NCBI GenBank assembly: GCA_964583765.1
Contig: CAZOWW010000036.1
Coordinates: 1 to 41,504, forward strand
Direction of reading: 5' to 3'
DNA from: CAZOWW01 sp964583765
Lineage (GTDB): Bacteria > Actinomycetota > Actinomycetes > Actinomycetales > Kineosporiaceae
Length of the DNA stretch: 41,504 nucleotides
The notes under the pieces are model-generated. The model worked only from the letters and a program-made list of their open reading frames with translations, had not been told where the DNA came from and searched no databases. Each line of letters begins with the position of its first letter. The stretch's first letter is position 1. Shown in pieces: positions 1 to 6,955 of the stretch. The translations under genes were made by a program, and so were the position numbers.

Positions 1-254
1 GCGCTCAGGTGCAGCAGCCACTCGACCTCGACGAGCACCCGGAACCGGTTGAGAGCGCCTTCCGACAGGTACTCGGCGAGCGGGGCGACCGTGGCCCGGT
101 AGCGGCCGTCGAGGGGGGTCAGGGGTACCTCACCGAGGCCACCGACGGGCCGAGCGGCGCCCTGTGCCCGCGCCGCCCGCCGACCGCCCGGGTCCGCACC
201 GCCGTCCTGCGGAGCGGAGGGGGTCGCGGTGGAGGGAGAGACCGGTGCGTTCAC
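1..254 (-). CDS. purB: adenylosuccinate lyase, N-terminal part (cut by window edge)
   Basis: Only the first 84 codons are inside the window; the gene continues leftward. After a Pro/Ala/Gly-rich extension of about 45 residues comes LTPLDGRYRATVAPLAEYLS followed by EGALNRFRVLVEVEWLLHLS. This is the signature start of PurB, which cleaves adenylosuccinate and SAICAR in purine synthesis. E. coli PurB begins with a comparable VDGRY...FRVQVEVRWL block. The GTG at 254 is the only start codon between an upstream in-frame stop and the conserved block, and no clear ribosome-binding site precedes it. The extension is longer than in E. coli, so a slightly later start cannot be excluded. Confidence 0.87.
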   Translation of the reverse strand, partial: MNAPVSPSTATPSAPQDGGADPGGRRAARAQGAARPVGGLGEVPLTPLDGRYRATVAPLAEYLSEGALNRFRVLVEVEWLLHLS

Positions 255-345
255 CGGGTCATCGTCCCACGGCCCGCCTCACCGGCCGTCCCCGTGGCGG
301 TGTCCCCGACGCCCTTCCCACCCCATGCGTCGGGGAGCAACCGCC

Positions 346-400
346 GGGATCAAACCCCGGGGATCAAGTGCTAGCCCTGGGGATCAAGTGCTGGGGATCA
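346..400. repeat. short direct repeats with 20-bp period between purB and the VOC gene
   Basis: GGGGATCAAGTGCT occurs twice without mismatch (359-372 and 379-392), exactly 20 bp apart. A truncated GGGGATCA follows at 393-400 and a related GGGATCAA precedes near 346. The last partial copy supplies the stop codon of the VOC gene. Function unknown; it lies just upstream of purB, so it could be part of its promoter region. Confidence 0.6.
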
Positions 401-1195
401 GGGCGCGTCCGGGCTCTCCATGTCGCTGACCACGCAGAAGGTCGCCCCCTGCGGATCGGAGATCACGGCGAAGCGACCGAAGGGCTCGTCCTGGGGACCC
501 ACGAGCACCGCACCGTTGAGGTCCCGGGCACGGTTCGCGGTCGCGTCGACGCTGGCCACCCCGAAGTAGACGTTCCAGTGCGAGGGCGTGTCGGGGGAGG
601 CGGACGGGTCCAGGGCGCCCAGCCCGCTGCGTGGCTGCCCGCCGTCCGGGGCCTGGATCATCAGGTACTCGCCGACGCCCTCCATCTGCGACGCCTGGTA
701 GGTGTGCCCGAAGACGGCGCTGTAGAAGGTCCGGGCGGCAGCCGGGTCCCGGGTGAGCAGTTCGCTCCACACCAGTGCACCCGCCTCGTCGACGGCGCGG
801 ATGCCGAGGGTCTTGCCGGCCTGCCACAGGCCGAAGGACGCGCCCGTGGGGTCCTCGACGATCGCCAGGCGTCCCGCCTCGTTCACGTCCATCGGGCCGG
901 CGAGGATCCGGCCGCCGTGCAAGCGGACCGCCTCGGCCGTCGCCTCGACGTCCGGGGTCGCCAGATACGTGGTCCAGGCGCTCTTCCCGTCCGACTCGGG
1001 CATGACTTCGCCCAGCCCGGCGACCTCGCGACCGTCCAGCACGGCGATGCCGTAGTGCCCGGTCTCGGCGCCGGTGTCCTGCACCTGCCAGCCGAACAGC
1101 TCCCCGTAGAAGGTCCACGCCCCCGCCCGGTCGGTACTGCTCAGCTCGATCCAGTTGGGCACTCCCAGTGCGACCGGCTCGTCCCGTGTAGCCAT
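398..1195 (-). CDS. VOC (glyoxalase/dioxygenase superfamily) protein with two tandem domains
   Basis: A 265-residue protein made of two similar beta-alpha-beta-beta-beta halves. Half one (about residues 8-125) starts PNWIELSSTDRAGAWTFYGELFGW and half two (about 135-260) starts VWSELLTRDPAAARTFYSAVFG. This duplicated layout matches actinobacterial VOC proteins of the CFP30B/glyoxalase-like group. Substrate unknown; such proteins usually bind a divalent metal, but I cannot assign the ligands confidently. The ATG at 1195 is preceded by GGGAGG at good spacing. An ATG at 1210 lies within that same ribosome-binding site and is rejected. It is divergent from the YbhB-like gene, with a 506-bp gap. 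Confidence 0.85.
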   Translation of the reverse strand: MATRDEPVALGVPNWIELSSTDRAGAWTFYGELFGWQVQDTGAETGHYGIAVLDGREVAGLGEVMPESDGKSAWTTYLATPDVEATAEAVRLHGGRILAGPMDVNEAGRLAIVEDPTGASFGLWQAGKTLGIRAVDEAGALVWSELLTRDPAAARTFYSAVFGHTYQASQMEGVGEYLMIQAPDGGQPRSGLGALDPSASPDTPSHWNVYFGVASVDATANRARDLNGAVLVGPQDEPFGRFAVISDPQGATFCVVSDMESPDAP

Positions 1196-1701
1196 TGGTC
1201 TGCCTCCCATCGGGGCGGGAATCGGCTCCCGCCGGGTAACGGCGTGACCCGGCTAGCGTGACATGGGTCACGTCGGGCGGCGAATCCTCGGTGGCGCGGA
1301 CGGGATGTCCGAGCTGGGACGGCGTTGCTGGACGGCGGTGCCGGGCAGTGGTGCTGGACGACGCCGGGCAGTGGTTGGGGGTGCCAGGGAGTGGCCTCGG
1401 ACGGGGTGGTGCCGGGCGATGCCGGACGGTGGCGCCGGCGGGCTCACCGGGGTCGCCCGATACCGGGGCAGGAGACACGAACCGGAGTGAACCCGCGCGC
1501 GGATGCGGCATGATCGGACCGGTGCCGGGGCACGTCACACTGCGGGCGTGGCCCGAGCCGTGTCCGCACCGGACACCCGTCTCTGTCTCGGCGTGTGTCC
1601 GCCCAAGGATGGCTCTCCCGCGGCAGGACGGACAGGCCCGTGTCCCGACGGGGATGTTCCCGACGCGGCGAGTGCGTCCGCGTCATGACGAGGAGGTCAG
1701 C
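1196..1701. other. 506-bp divergent intergenic region with a small tandem duplication
   Basis: No convincing gene. A ~25-bp imperfect duplication sits at about 1327-1374 (TGCTGGACGnnG followed by CCGGGCAGTGG, twice). GGTGCCGGG-type words recur to about 1440. The rest is GC-rich and without a clear consensus promoter. It must contain the promoters of both the VOC gene (leftward) and the YbhB-like gene (rightward). Confidence 0.5.
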
Positions 1702-2232
1702 GTGCCCCGAGACCCGTACTCCGAGCTGCCGGCGGTGCCGGCGTTCACCCTCACCAGCACGGACATCAGCGACGGAGGCTTCCTGAGCCTCGACCAGGTC
1801 AGTGCCGCCTGGGGTGGTCCCGGTCGGGACATCTCGCCCCAACTGTCCTGGTCCGGCTTCCCCGAGGACACCCGCAGCTTCGCGGTGACCATGTACGACC
1901 CCGACGCGCCGACGGTGAGCGGGTTCTGGCACTGGGCCGTGGTCGACATCCCCGTGACGACGACGGAACTGCCTGCCGGCGCAGGGGACCCTTCGGGCTC
2001 CGGCCTGCCCGAGGGCGCCTTCCAGCTCGTCGGGGACGGCGGCACGAAGGGCTACCTGGGCGCCGCCCCGCCGGACGGCCACGGGCTCCACCGGTACTAC
2101 ACCGTGGTGCACGCCGTGGACGTGCCGACGCTGGGTCTGGACGCCTCGGCGAGCCCGGCCGCCCTCGGCTTCAACCTGTTCTTCCACACCCTCGCCCGCG
2201 CGATGCTCGTGCCCGTGTACGAGGTCGAGTGA
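1702..2232 (+). CDS. YbhB/YbcL (PEBP, Raf-kinase-inhibitor-like) family protein
   Basis: A 176-residue cytosolic protein of typical family length. Diagnostic blocks are LTSTDISDGG near the start, GRDISPQLSWSGFPEDTRSF, the anion-pocket motif MYDPDAPTVSGFWHWAVVDIP, and HRYYTVVHAVDV. The DPDAP and HW residues form the phosphate/anion-binding pocket in the PEBP fold. The cellular role of bacterial members is not established. GTG at 1702 is chosen because AGGAGG at 1691-1696 sits five bases upstream and homology begins right after it; the open frame further upstream has no homology. A strong palindrome downstream probably ends the transcript. Confidence 0.93.
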   Translation: MPRDPYSELPAVPAFTLTSTDISDGGFLSLDQVSAAWGGPGRDISPQLSWSGFPEDTRSFAVTMYDPDAPTVSGFWHWAVVDIPVTTTELPAGAGDPSGSGLPEGAFQLVGDGGTKGYLGAAPPDGHGLHRYYTVVHAVDVPTLGLDASASPAALGFNLFFHTLARAMLVPVYEVE

Positions 2233-2323
2233 GCTGCACGAGGTCCGACGAGGTCGCCGGTCGCCGGAGGTATCCGGGCCGAGGTGGGCGCGGGCGGCCG
2301 GGTCCGAGGTCCGGTGAGCAGGC

Positions 2324-2351
2324 GGGGACGCCGTCCCGGGACGGCGTCCCC
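2324..2351. terminator. perfect 28-bp palindrome, probable terminator
   Basis: Two 14-base arms (GGGGACGCCGTCCC and its exact reverse complement) abut without spacer, so an RNA hairpin would have a tetraloop-sized turn. It lies 92 bp after the YbhB-like stop codon and about 135 bp before the pntAA promoter. It lacks a U-tract, as is common for high-GC actinobacteria. A regulatory palindrome is the alternative. Confidence 0.6.
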
Positions 2352-2485
2352 ACCCGGCGGCGGTCGCACCCGGCAGAACAGTCGGTTGCCCCACAGGCAG
2401 GGCGGGAGGCCGCCGTTGGGCGACGGTCACCGACAGTTGCTCGCCTCCGGTTGCTCTTCGGGGTGCCGGGGATCAGGGCCGCGGA

Positions 2486-2491
2486 TAGGTT
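2486..2491 (+). promoter_or_regulatory. -10 hexamer of pntAA, probably leaderless
   Basis: TAGGTT matches TANNNT and is followed by exactly six bases before the GTG start at 2498. The transcript would therefore begin at the start codon. No Shine-Dalgarno sequence is present, which fits leaderless translation, common in actinobacteria. Confidence 0.55.
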
Positions 2492-2497
2492 GACGCC

Positions 2498-3721
2498 GTG
2501 AAGGTCGCCGTCCCCGCTGAGTCCCTGCCCGGTGAGCGCCGGGTGGCCCTGCTCCCCGACACGGTCACCGCTCTGACCAGGGCCGGCCTGGAGGTGGTCG
2601 TGCAGGCCGGCGCCGGTCGGCACGCGCAGGTGGCGGACGCGGCCTACGCGGCAGCCGGGGCCCAGGTGGTGGAGACGGTCGACGCCGGCTCGGTCGACGT
2701 CCTGTTGCATGTGCGGCCCCTACCCGCTGCGGTGGTGCGGCGGCTACGACCCGGCACCGTGACCGTCGGGTTCTGCTCGCCCTCGGCCGAACCGGACACG
2801 GTGCGTGCCCTGCGGGACGGCGAGATCAGCGCCTTCGCCATGGAACTGGTCCCCCGCATCTCCCGGGCACAGTCGATGGACGCGCTCAGCTCCCAGGCGC
2901 TGGTCGCCGGCTACCGCGCGGTTCTCGAGGCGGCGACCCGCCTGCCCAGGTTCTTCCCCCTGTTCATGACCGCGGCCGGCACGGTGCCGCCGGCGTCGGT
3001 GCTGGTGCTCGGCGCCGGGGTGGCCGGTCTTCAGGCGATCGCGACCGCGCGCCGGCTGGGAGCCGTGGTCTCCGCCTACGACGTGCGTCCGAGCAGCGCG
3101 GACGAGGTGCGCTCGATGGGCGCCACCTTCGTCGAGCTGGACCTGGAGTCCCTCGAAGGCAGCGGCGGGTACGCCCGCGAGATGTCGCAGGACCGGGCCG
3201 AACGCCAGCGGGCCCTCCTCGCCCCCCATGTGGCGGCCGCCGACGTGCTCGTCACCACGGCCGCAGTGCCCGGCCGGCCTGCGCCGCTGCTGGTCACGGC
3301 GGCCACCGTGGCGTCGATGCGTTCCGGCAGCGTCGTGGTCGACCTGGCCGCGGAGTCCGGGGGCAACGTCGAGGGCAGCGTCCCCGGTGAGGACGTGCTC
3401 GTCCCGAGGGCCGACGGGCAGGGATCGGTCACCCTGGTCGGCCTGCAGGACGCCGCGAGCGCCCTGGCGGTCGACGCCTCGCGCCTCTACGCGAAGAACG
3501 TCGCCAACCTGCTCCTGCTCATGACGAAGGACGGTCACGTGCTCCCTGACTTCGACGACGAGGTGGTGGCCGGCGCGTGCCTGACCCATGCGGGCGCCGT
3601 CCGGCACGGGCCGACCGCCGAACTGCTCACCGGTCTCGAGGCCGGGCCCCCCGCCGTCCCCTCACCGGAACCGCGGGCTGGGGTCGCGTCGCCGGAGCCG
3701 CCGGCAGGGGCCGCACGGTGA
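2498..3721 (+). CDS. pntAA: NAD(P) transhydrogenase subunit alpha part 1 (domain I, NAD(H)-binding)
   Basis: A 407-residue soluble dI subunit of the proton-translocating transhydrogenase, which exchanges hydride between NAD(H) and NADP(H) at the inner membrane. The family start MKVAVPAESLPGERRVALLP is clear. So are the RAQSMDALSSQA block, the Rossmann dinucleotide motif GAGVAGLQA from residue 172, and YDVRPSSADEVRSMGA. The C-terminal ~40 residues are a Pro/Glu/Ala tail. GTG at 2498 lacks a Shine-Dalgarno but has a TAGGTT hexamer six bases upstream. Its stop overlaps the next start (GTGA), so the three pnt genes are translationally coupled. Confidence 0.96.
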   Translation: MKVAVPAESLPGERRVALLPDTVTALTRAGLEVVVQAGAGRHAQVADAAYAAAGAQVVETVDAGSVDVLLHVRPLPAAVVRRLRPGTVTVGFCSPSAEPDTVRALRDGEISAFAMELVPRISRAQSMDALSSQALVAGYRAVLEAATRLPRFFPLFMTAAGTVPPASVLVLGAGVAGLQAIATARRLGAVVSAYDVRPSSADEVRSMGATFVELDLESLEGSGGYAREMSQDRAERQRALLAPHVAAADVLVTTAAVPGRPAPLLVTAATVASMRSGSVVVDLAAESGGNVEGSVPGEDVLVPRADGQGSVTLVGLQDAASALAVDASRLYAKNVANLLLLMTKDGHVLPDFDDEVVAGACLTHAGAVRHGPTAELLTGLEAGPPAVPSPEPRAGVASPEPPAGAAR

Positions 3722-4140
3722 GTGCGGGTGCGGTGCTCGCCGCGGCCGCCGGGCCCCGGTCGATGGACGTCGTGGTGCAGGTGGGGGGCGGGTCGATCAG
3801 CGACGTCGGCCTCCTCGCGATCTTCGTGCTGGCGGTGTTCGTCGGCTTCGAGGTCGTCTCGAAGGTCTCGACCACCCTGCACACCCCGCTGATGTCCGGG
3901 GCCAATGCGATCCACGGGATCATCCTGGTCGGTTCGGTGATCGTGGCCGGACGGGCGCACAACCCCTTCGCCGTGGCGGTCGCGCTCGTGGCCGTGGTGC
4001 TGGCCACGGTCAACCTGGTCGGCGGGTTCGTGGTCACGGACCGGATGCTCGAGATGTTCAAGCCCAGACCGAAGCCACAGATCGGTGGGTCCTCGGATCC
4101 GGGCCGCGAGAACGGGGCACAGGGCAGGGGTGACCGGTGA
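3718..4140 (+). CDS. pntAB: NAD(P) transhydrogenase subunit alpha part 2 (membrane domain)
   Basis: A 140-residue membrane subunit forming part of the dII proton channel. Three to four hydrophobic segments follow: LLAIFVLAVFVGFEVVSKV, GANAIHGIILVGSVIVAG, and AVALVAVVLATVNLVGGFVV. The family hallmarks TTLHTPLMSGANAIHGI and VTDRMLEMF are present, as in PntAB of split-subunit systems. The GTG start at 3718 overlaps the pntAA stop and its own TGA overlaps the pntB GTG at 4137. The C-terminal ~25 residues are hydrophilic and low in complexity. Confidence 0.95.
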   Translation: MSAGAVLAAAAGPRSMDVVVQVGGGSISDVGLLAIFVLAVFVGFEVVSKVSTTLHTPLMSGANAIHGIILVGSVIVAGRAHNPFAVAVALVAVVLATVNLVGGFVVTDRMLEMFKPRPKPQIGGSSDPGRENGAQGRGDR

Positions 4141-5573
4141 GCGAGTTCTCGGCCACCACCACCGAGGTGCTGTACCTGGCCTCCGCGGTGTGCTTCATCC
4201 TCGCCCTCAAGGGCCTGTCCTCACCCCGTACGGCCCGTCGGGGCAATCTGATCGGCGCCGCGGGAGCCCTGCTGGCGTTGATCACCGTGTTCGGGTCCGC
4301 CTCCCTGTCGCACACGGGTCTGATCGTGCTCGCCGTGCTGGTCGGCGCGGCACTGGCGGTTCCTGCCGCGCGACGGGTGCGCATGACGCAGATGCCCCAG
4401 CTCGTGGCCCTGTTCAACGGGGTCGGCGGCGGCGCGGCGGCTCTGGTGGCCCTGCTGGAGCTGGGTGAGGGCGACCGGCACGTGGCCGGCTGGTTCTCCT
4501 ACCACCCGCTGCCCGGCCTCGTCGTGGTGGGCGCACCCTCGGGCGGCACTCTGGCCGCGACCGCGTTCACCGTGCTGGTGGGCTCGGTCTCCTTCGCGGG
4601 GTCCGTGGTGACCTTCCTCAAGCTGCAGGAGATGATCACCACCCGTCCGGTGGTGCTCCCCGGAGCCCGCTGGCTGATGCTCGGCGCACTCGCCCTGGAC
4701 CTGCTCCTCGCGTTGTGGTTGATCGGTCACGCCAGCCTCGCCGCCGCCGTCCTGCTGGCCCTGGCGGGCCTGGCCACCGGCGTGCTGTTGGTGCTGCCGG
4801 TCGGCGGGGCGGACGTGCCCATCGTGATCTCGTTGCTCAACGCCTTCACCGGACTGACCGTGGCGGCGGGCGGCTTCGTCCTGCGCAACACCCTGCTCCT
4901 GGTCGCCGGCACCCTGGTGGGGGCCAGCGGGACCATCCTGACCCGTCTCATGGCGCAGGACATGGGCCGCCCGGTCACCGGGGTGCTCTTCGGCGCTCTC
5001 CGCGGCGGGTCCACCGCCGGTTCGACCACGGTCTCGGACCGGCCCGTCTCCTCGGTCGGGCCGGACGACGTCGCGATCCTGCTGCACTACGCCCGCAAGG
5101 TGGTGATCGTGCCCGGCTACGGTCTGGCCGTGGCGCAGGCCCAGCACACCCTGCGCGAACTCGCCGAGGTCCTCGAGGCCCGTGGCGTGGAGGTCCTCTA
5201 CGGCATTCACCCGGTGGCCGGTCGAATGCCCGGGCACATGAACGTGCTGCTCGCCGAGGCGAACGTGCCGTACCCGGCGCTCAAGGAGATGGACGAGATC
5301 AACCCGGAGTTCCGGACCACCGACGTGGTGCTCGTGGTGGGGGCGAACGATGTGGTGAACCCGGCCGCCAAGACCTCGCCCGGGGCGCCGATCTACGGCA
5401 TGCCGATCCTGGAGGTCGCCCAGGCCCAGCGAGTGATCTTCCTCAAGCGCTCGATGCGGCCGGGTTTCGCGGGCATCGAGAACGAACTCCTCCACGATCC
5501 GAAGACCTCGCTGCTCTTCGGGGATGCCAAGGAGTCCCTCACCCGGGTGCTCGGAGCCGTCAAGGTCCTGTGA
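4137..5573 (+). CDS. pntB: NAD(P) transhydrogenase subunit beta (membrane domain + NADP(H)-binding domain III)
   Basis: A 478-residue subunit. About residues 1-285 hold eight or nine hydrophobic segments (dII proton channel). The C-terminal ~180 residues form dIII, with the NADP-binding loop VIVPGYGLAVAQAQHTLREL, then HPVAGRMPGHMNVLLAEA, VGANDVVNPAA, YGMPILEV and the terminal KRSMRPGFAGIEN block. All signature elements are intact. The start is GTG with AGGGG just upstream inside pntAB, overlapping its stop by four bases. With pntAA and pntAB it forms a complete enzyme that makes NADPH using the proton-motive force. The following leftward gene converges on it with an 87-bp gap. Confidence 0.96.
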   Translation: MSEFSATTTEVLYLASAVCFILALKGLSSPRTARRGNLIGAAGALLALITVFGSASLSHTGLIVLAVLVGAALAVPAARRVRMTQMPQLVALFNGVGGGAAALVALLELGEGDRHVAGWFSYHPLPGLVVVGAPSGGTLAATAFTVLVGSVSFAGSVVTFLKLQEMITTRPVVLPGARWLMLGALALDLLLALWLIGHASLAAAVLLALAGLATGVLLVLPVGGADVPIVISLLNAFTGLTVAAGGFVLRNTLLLVAGTLVGASGTILTRLMAQDMGRPVTGVLFGALRGGSTAGSTTVSDRPVSSVGPDDVAILLHYARKVVIVPGYGLAVAQAQHTLRELAEVLEARGVEVLYGIHPVAGRMPGHMNVLLAEANVPYPALKEMDEINPEFRTTDVVLVVGANDVVNPAAKTSPGAPIYGMPILEVAQAQRVIFLKRSMRPGFAGIENELLHDPKTSLLFGDAKESLTRVLGAVKVL

Positions 5574-5660
5574 CCCGGAGCCGTTGACCGGGAGCCCCTG
5601 CCCCTGGGACGGCGAGCCCCCACTGGCCCCGGCCACACCGGTCAGGCCCGGCAACACCCG

Positions 5661-6323
5661 TCAGACGAGGTCGCCGGGCTCCACCAGTTCGCGGGGCTCG
5701 AGCACCCCGAGCTGTTGCAGGTGGAGCAGAAGGCCGGCGCAGCACCGCTCGACGAGGCGCAACACCGAGGCGAAGGCCTGCGGGCCGTCGTAGTAGGGGT
5801 CGGGGACATCGAGCTCGCTGCCGGCAGGGGAAGGCCCGGCCGCGGGGTCGAAACGGCGGAGCAGCCAGATCGAGGCCTGCTGTTCGGGGTCGGCGGCCCA
5901 GGACCGCAGGGTCAGCTCGTGGCCACGGTCCAGCGCGATCACGAGGTCGAGCTGGGTGAACCACTTGGAATCGAACTGCCGTGCCCGATGCGCGGCCCCG
6001 TCGTAGCCGACCGCGGCGAGGGCGGTCAGGGTCCGCCGGTCCGCGCGCTCACCGATGTGCCAGTCCCCCGTACCCGCCGAGTCGATCTCCAGTTCCGCGC
6101 CGACTCCGGCCTCGTCGGCGAGGCGCCGCAGCACGTACTCGGCCATGGGTGACCGGCAGATGTTGCCCGAGCAGACGAAACAGATCCGGAACGGGGGCCG
6201 TTCCTGCGCGTACTCGTCCGGGTAGGCGTCGGCGTCGCCGGGGAGGCCCTCGCCCTGTCCGGGACCCGGGCGTGCGGCCCCCGGCTGCCTCAGGGCGCCG
6301 AACCCGGGAAGCGAGATGTCCAC
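5661..6323 (-). CDS. low-molecular-weight protein-tyrosine phosphatase
   Basis: A 220-residue protein. The catalytic P-loop is CSGNICRS, with Cys51 as nucleophile and Arg57 binding phosphate, in the context ICFVCSGNICRSPMAEYVLR. The general-acid motif appears late as DVPDPYYDG. The ~45 residues before the domain are an unusual Gly/Pro-rich extension (a typical LMW-PTP starts within ten residues of the P-loop). The GTG at 6323 is the best start: no Shine-Dalgarno is present, but a TACGAT hexamer lies 8 nt upstream. Likely role: removal of phosphate from tyrosine or arginine of cytosolic or envelope-synthesis targets; the substrate is not known. It is divergent from the ESX-like pair. Confidence 0.93.
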   Translation of the reverse strand: MDISLPGFGALRQPGAARPGPGQGEGLPGDADAYPDEYAQERPPFRICFVCSGNICRSPMAEYVLRRLADEAGVGAELEIDSAGTGDWHIGERADRRTLTALAAVGYDGAAHRARQFDSKWFTQLDLVIALDRGHELTLRSWAADPEQQASIWLLRRFDPAAGPSPAGSELDVPDPYYDGPQAFASVLRLVERCCAGLLLHLQQLGVLEPRELVEPGDLV

Positions 6324-6331
6324 AGATTCAG

Positions 6332-6337
6332 ATCGTA
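6332..6337 (-). promoter_or_regulatory. -10 hexamer of the phosphatase gene, probably leaderless or short-leader
   Basis: On the minus strand TACGAT (TANNNT) is followed by eight bases and the GTG start at 6323. There is no ribosome-binding site between them. Confidence 0.4.
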
Positions 6338-6449
6338 GGTGGCTTCGTGCACAGCTGCTGACGTCGGGCCGATCTGTCGGGATGAGCCACCTAGCGTCAG
6401 AGGTGCCCGGTCCGTGTCGCCGGGCCCGGTGAGAGCCGATACCGCGTGG

Positions 6450-6515
6450 GTGGGCAGCCGGAACGTCGCGGGTGGGCAGTTGGCACATCCGGGGTGCGCA
6501 ATCGGCGCAGGAGGG
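6450..6515. repeat. three tandem 22-bp repeats in a divergent promoter region
   Basis: Copies start at 6450, 6472 and 6494, exactly 22 bp apart. Common core: GTGGGCAGyyGGmAC in the first two copies and GTGCGCAATCGGCGC in the third. The third copy runs into the AGGAGGGG ribosome-binding site of the gene at 6527. Two helical turns per repeat would place the sites on one DNA face. Confidence 0.6.
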
Positions 6516-6526
6516 GAGTCGAGCGC

Positions 6527-6955
6527 GTGGACGTCGAGGGGTTCCGCCACGGTGCGGCCGTCCTGGACCATCTGGCCGTCGAGGTCAGGGCAGTGGCGAC
6601 CACGGTCACTGCCCTGCCCGAGTCGAGTTGGTGCTCGGAGTCGGCCACGCAGTTCCGCGCCCGGACCGCGGAGCTGGCGGTTCGGATCGCGGCCCGCGCC
6701 CGGGCGCTCGAGGAGGCGGCGAACGTCTTGCGCCGTCAGGCCCGCACGGTCGAGGAGATGTCCCATCGGCTCGAGCAGGTGGGGCAGGGGGCGCTCGGCG
6801 CCGGTGAGGAGGCGGTCACGAGTCTGCGGCGATGGGTCCTCGGTCCGGATGTCGGGCCGGCCGCCCAGCGTCACCGGCTCGCCGGCGCGGTGGCGGAAGG
6901 TCTGGTCGCCGGATCCGTGCCGGTCCCTCGCGGCACCGCTCCCGGGCGCCGGTGA
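6527..6955 (+). CDS. small helical W-x-S/ESX-like protein
   Basis: A 142-residue, almost entirely alpha-helical protein with no signal peptide. Near residue 30 it carries ALPESSWCSESATQFRARTAEL. This is the W-x-S-x-(S/A)-x-x-F pattern at the turn of many actinobacterial WXG100-like helical hairpins, here with W-C-S in place of W-x-G. Long helices rich in Ala/Arg/Glu follow. GTG at 6527 is preceded by AGGAGGGG at 6509-6516. Its stop overlaps the next start (GTGA at 6952), so both proteins are made together. I infer a partner or chaperone role for the hydrolase downstream. No ESX ATPase or membrane gene is in the window. Confidence 0.75.
   Translation: MDVEGFRHGAAVLDHLAVEVRAVATTVTALPESSWCSESATQFRARTAELAVRIAARARALEEAANVLRRQARTVEEMSHRLEQVGQGALGAGEEAVTSLRRWVLGPDVGPAAQRHRLAGAVAEGLVAGSVPVPRGTAPGRR

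Noticed and set aside
1258..1701. N-terminal extension of the YbhB-like protein
   Set aside because: Low-complexity, no homology; a strong AGGAGG precedes the GTG at 1702 where the family begins.
4221..5657. 478-codon open frame on the minus strand over pntB
   Set aside because: Gln/His/Gly-rich composition is typical of a GC shadow; pntB is complete and unmistakable.
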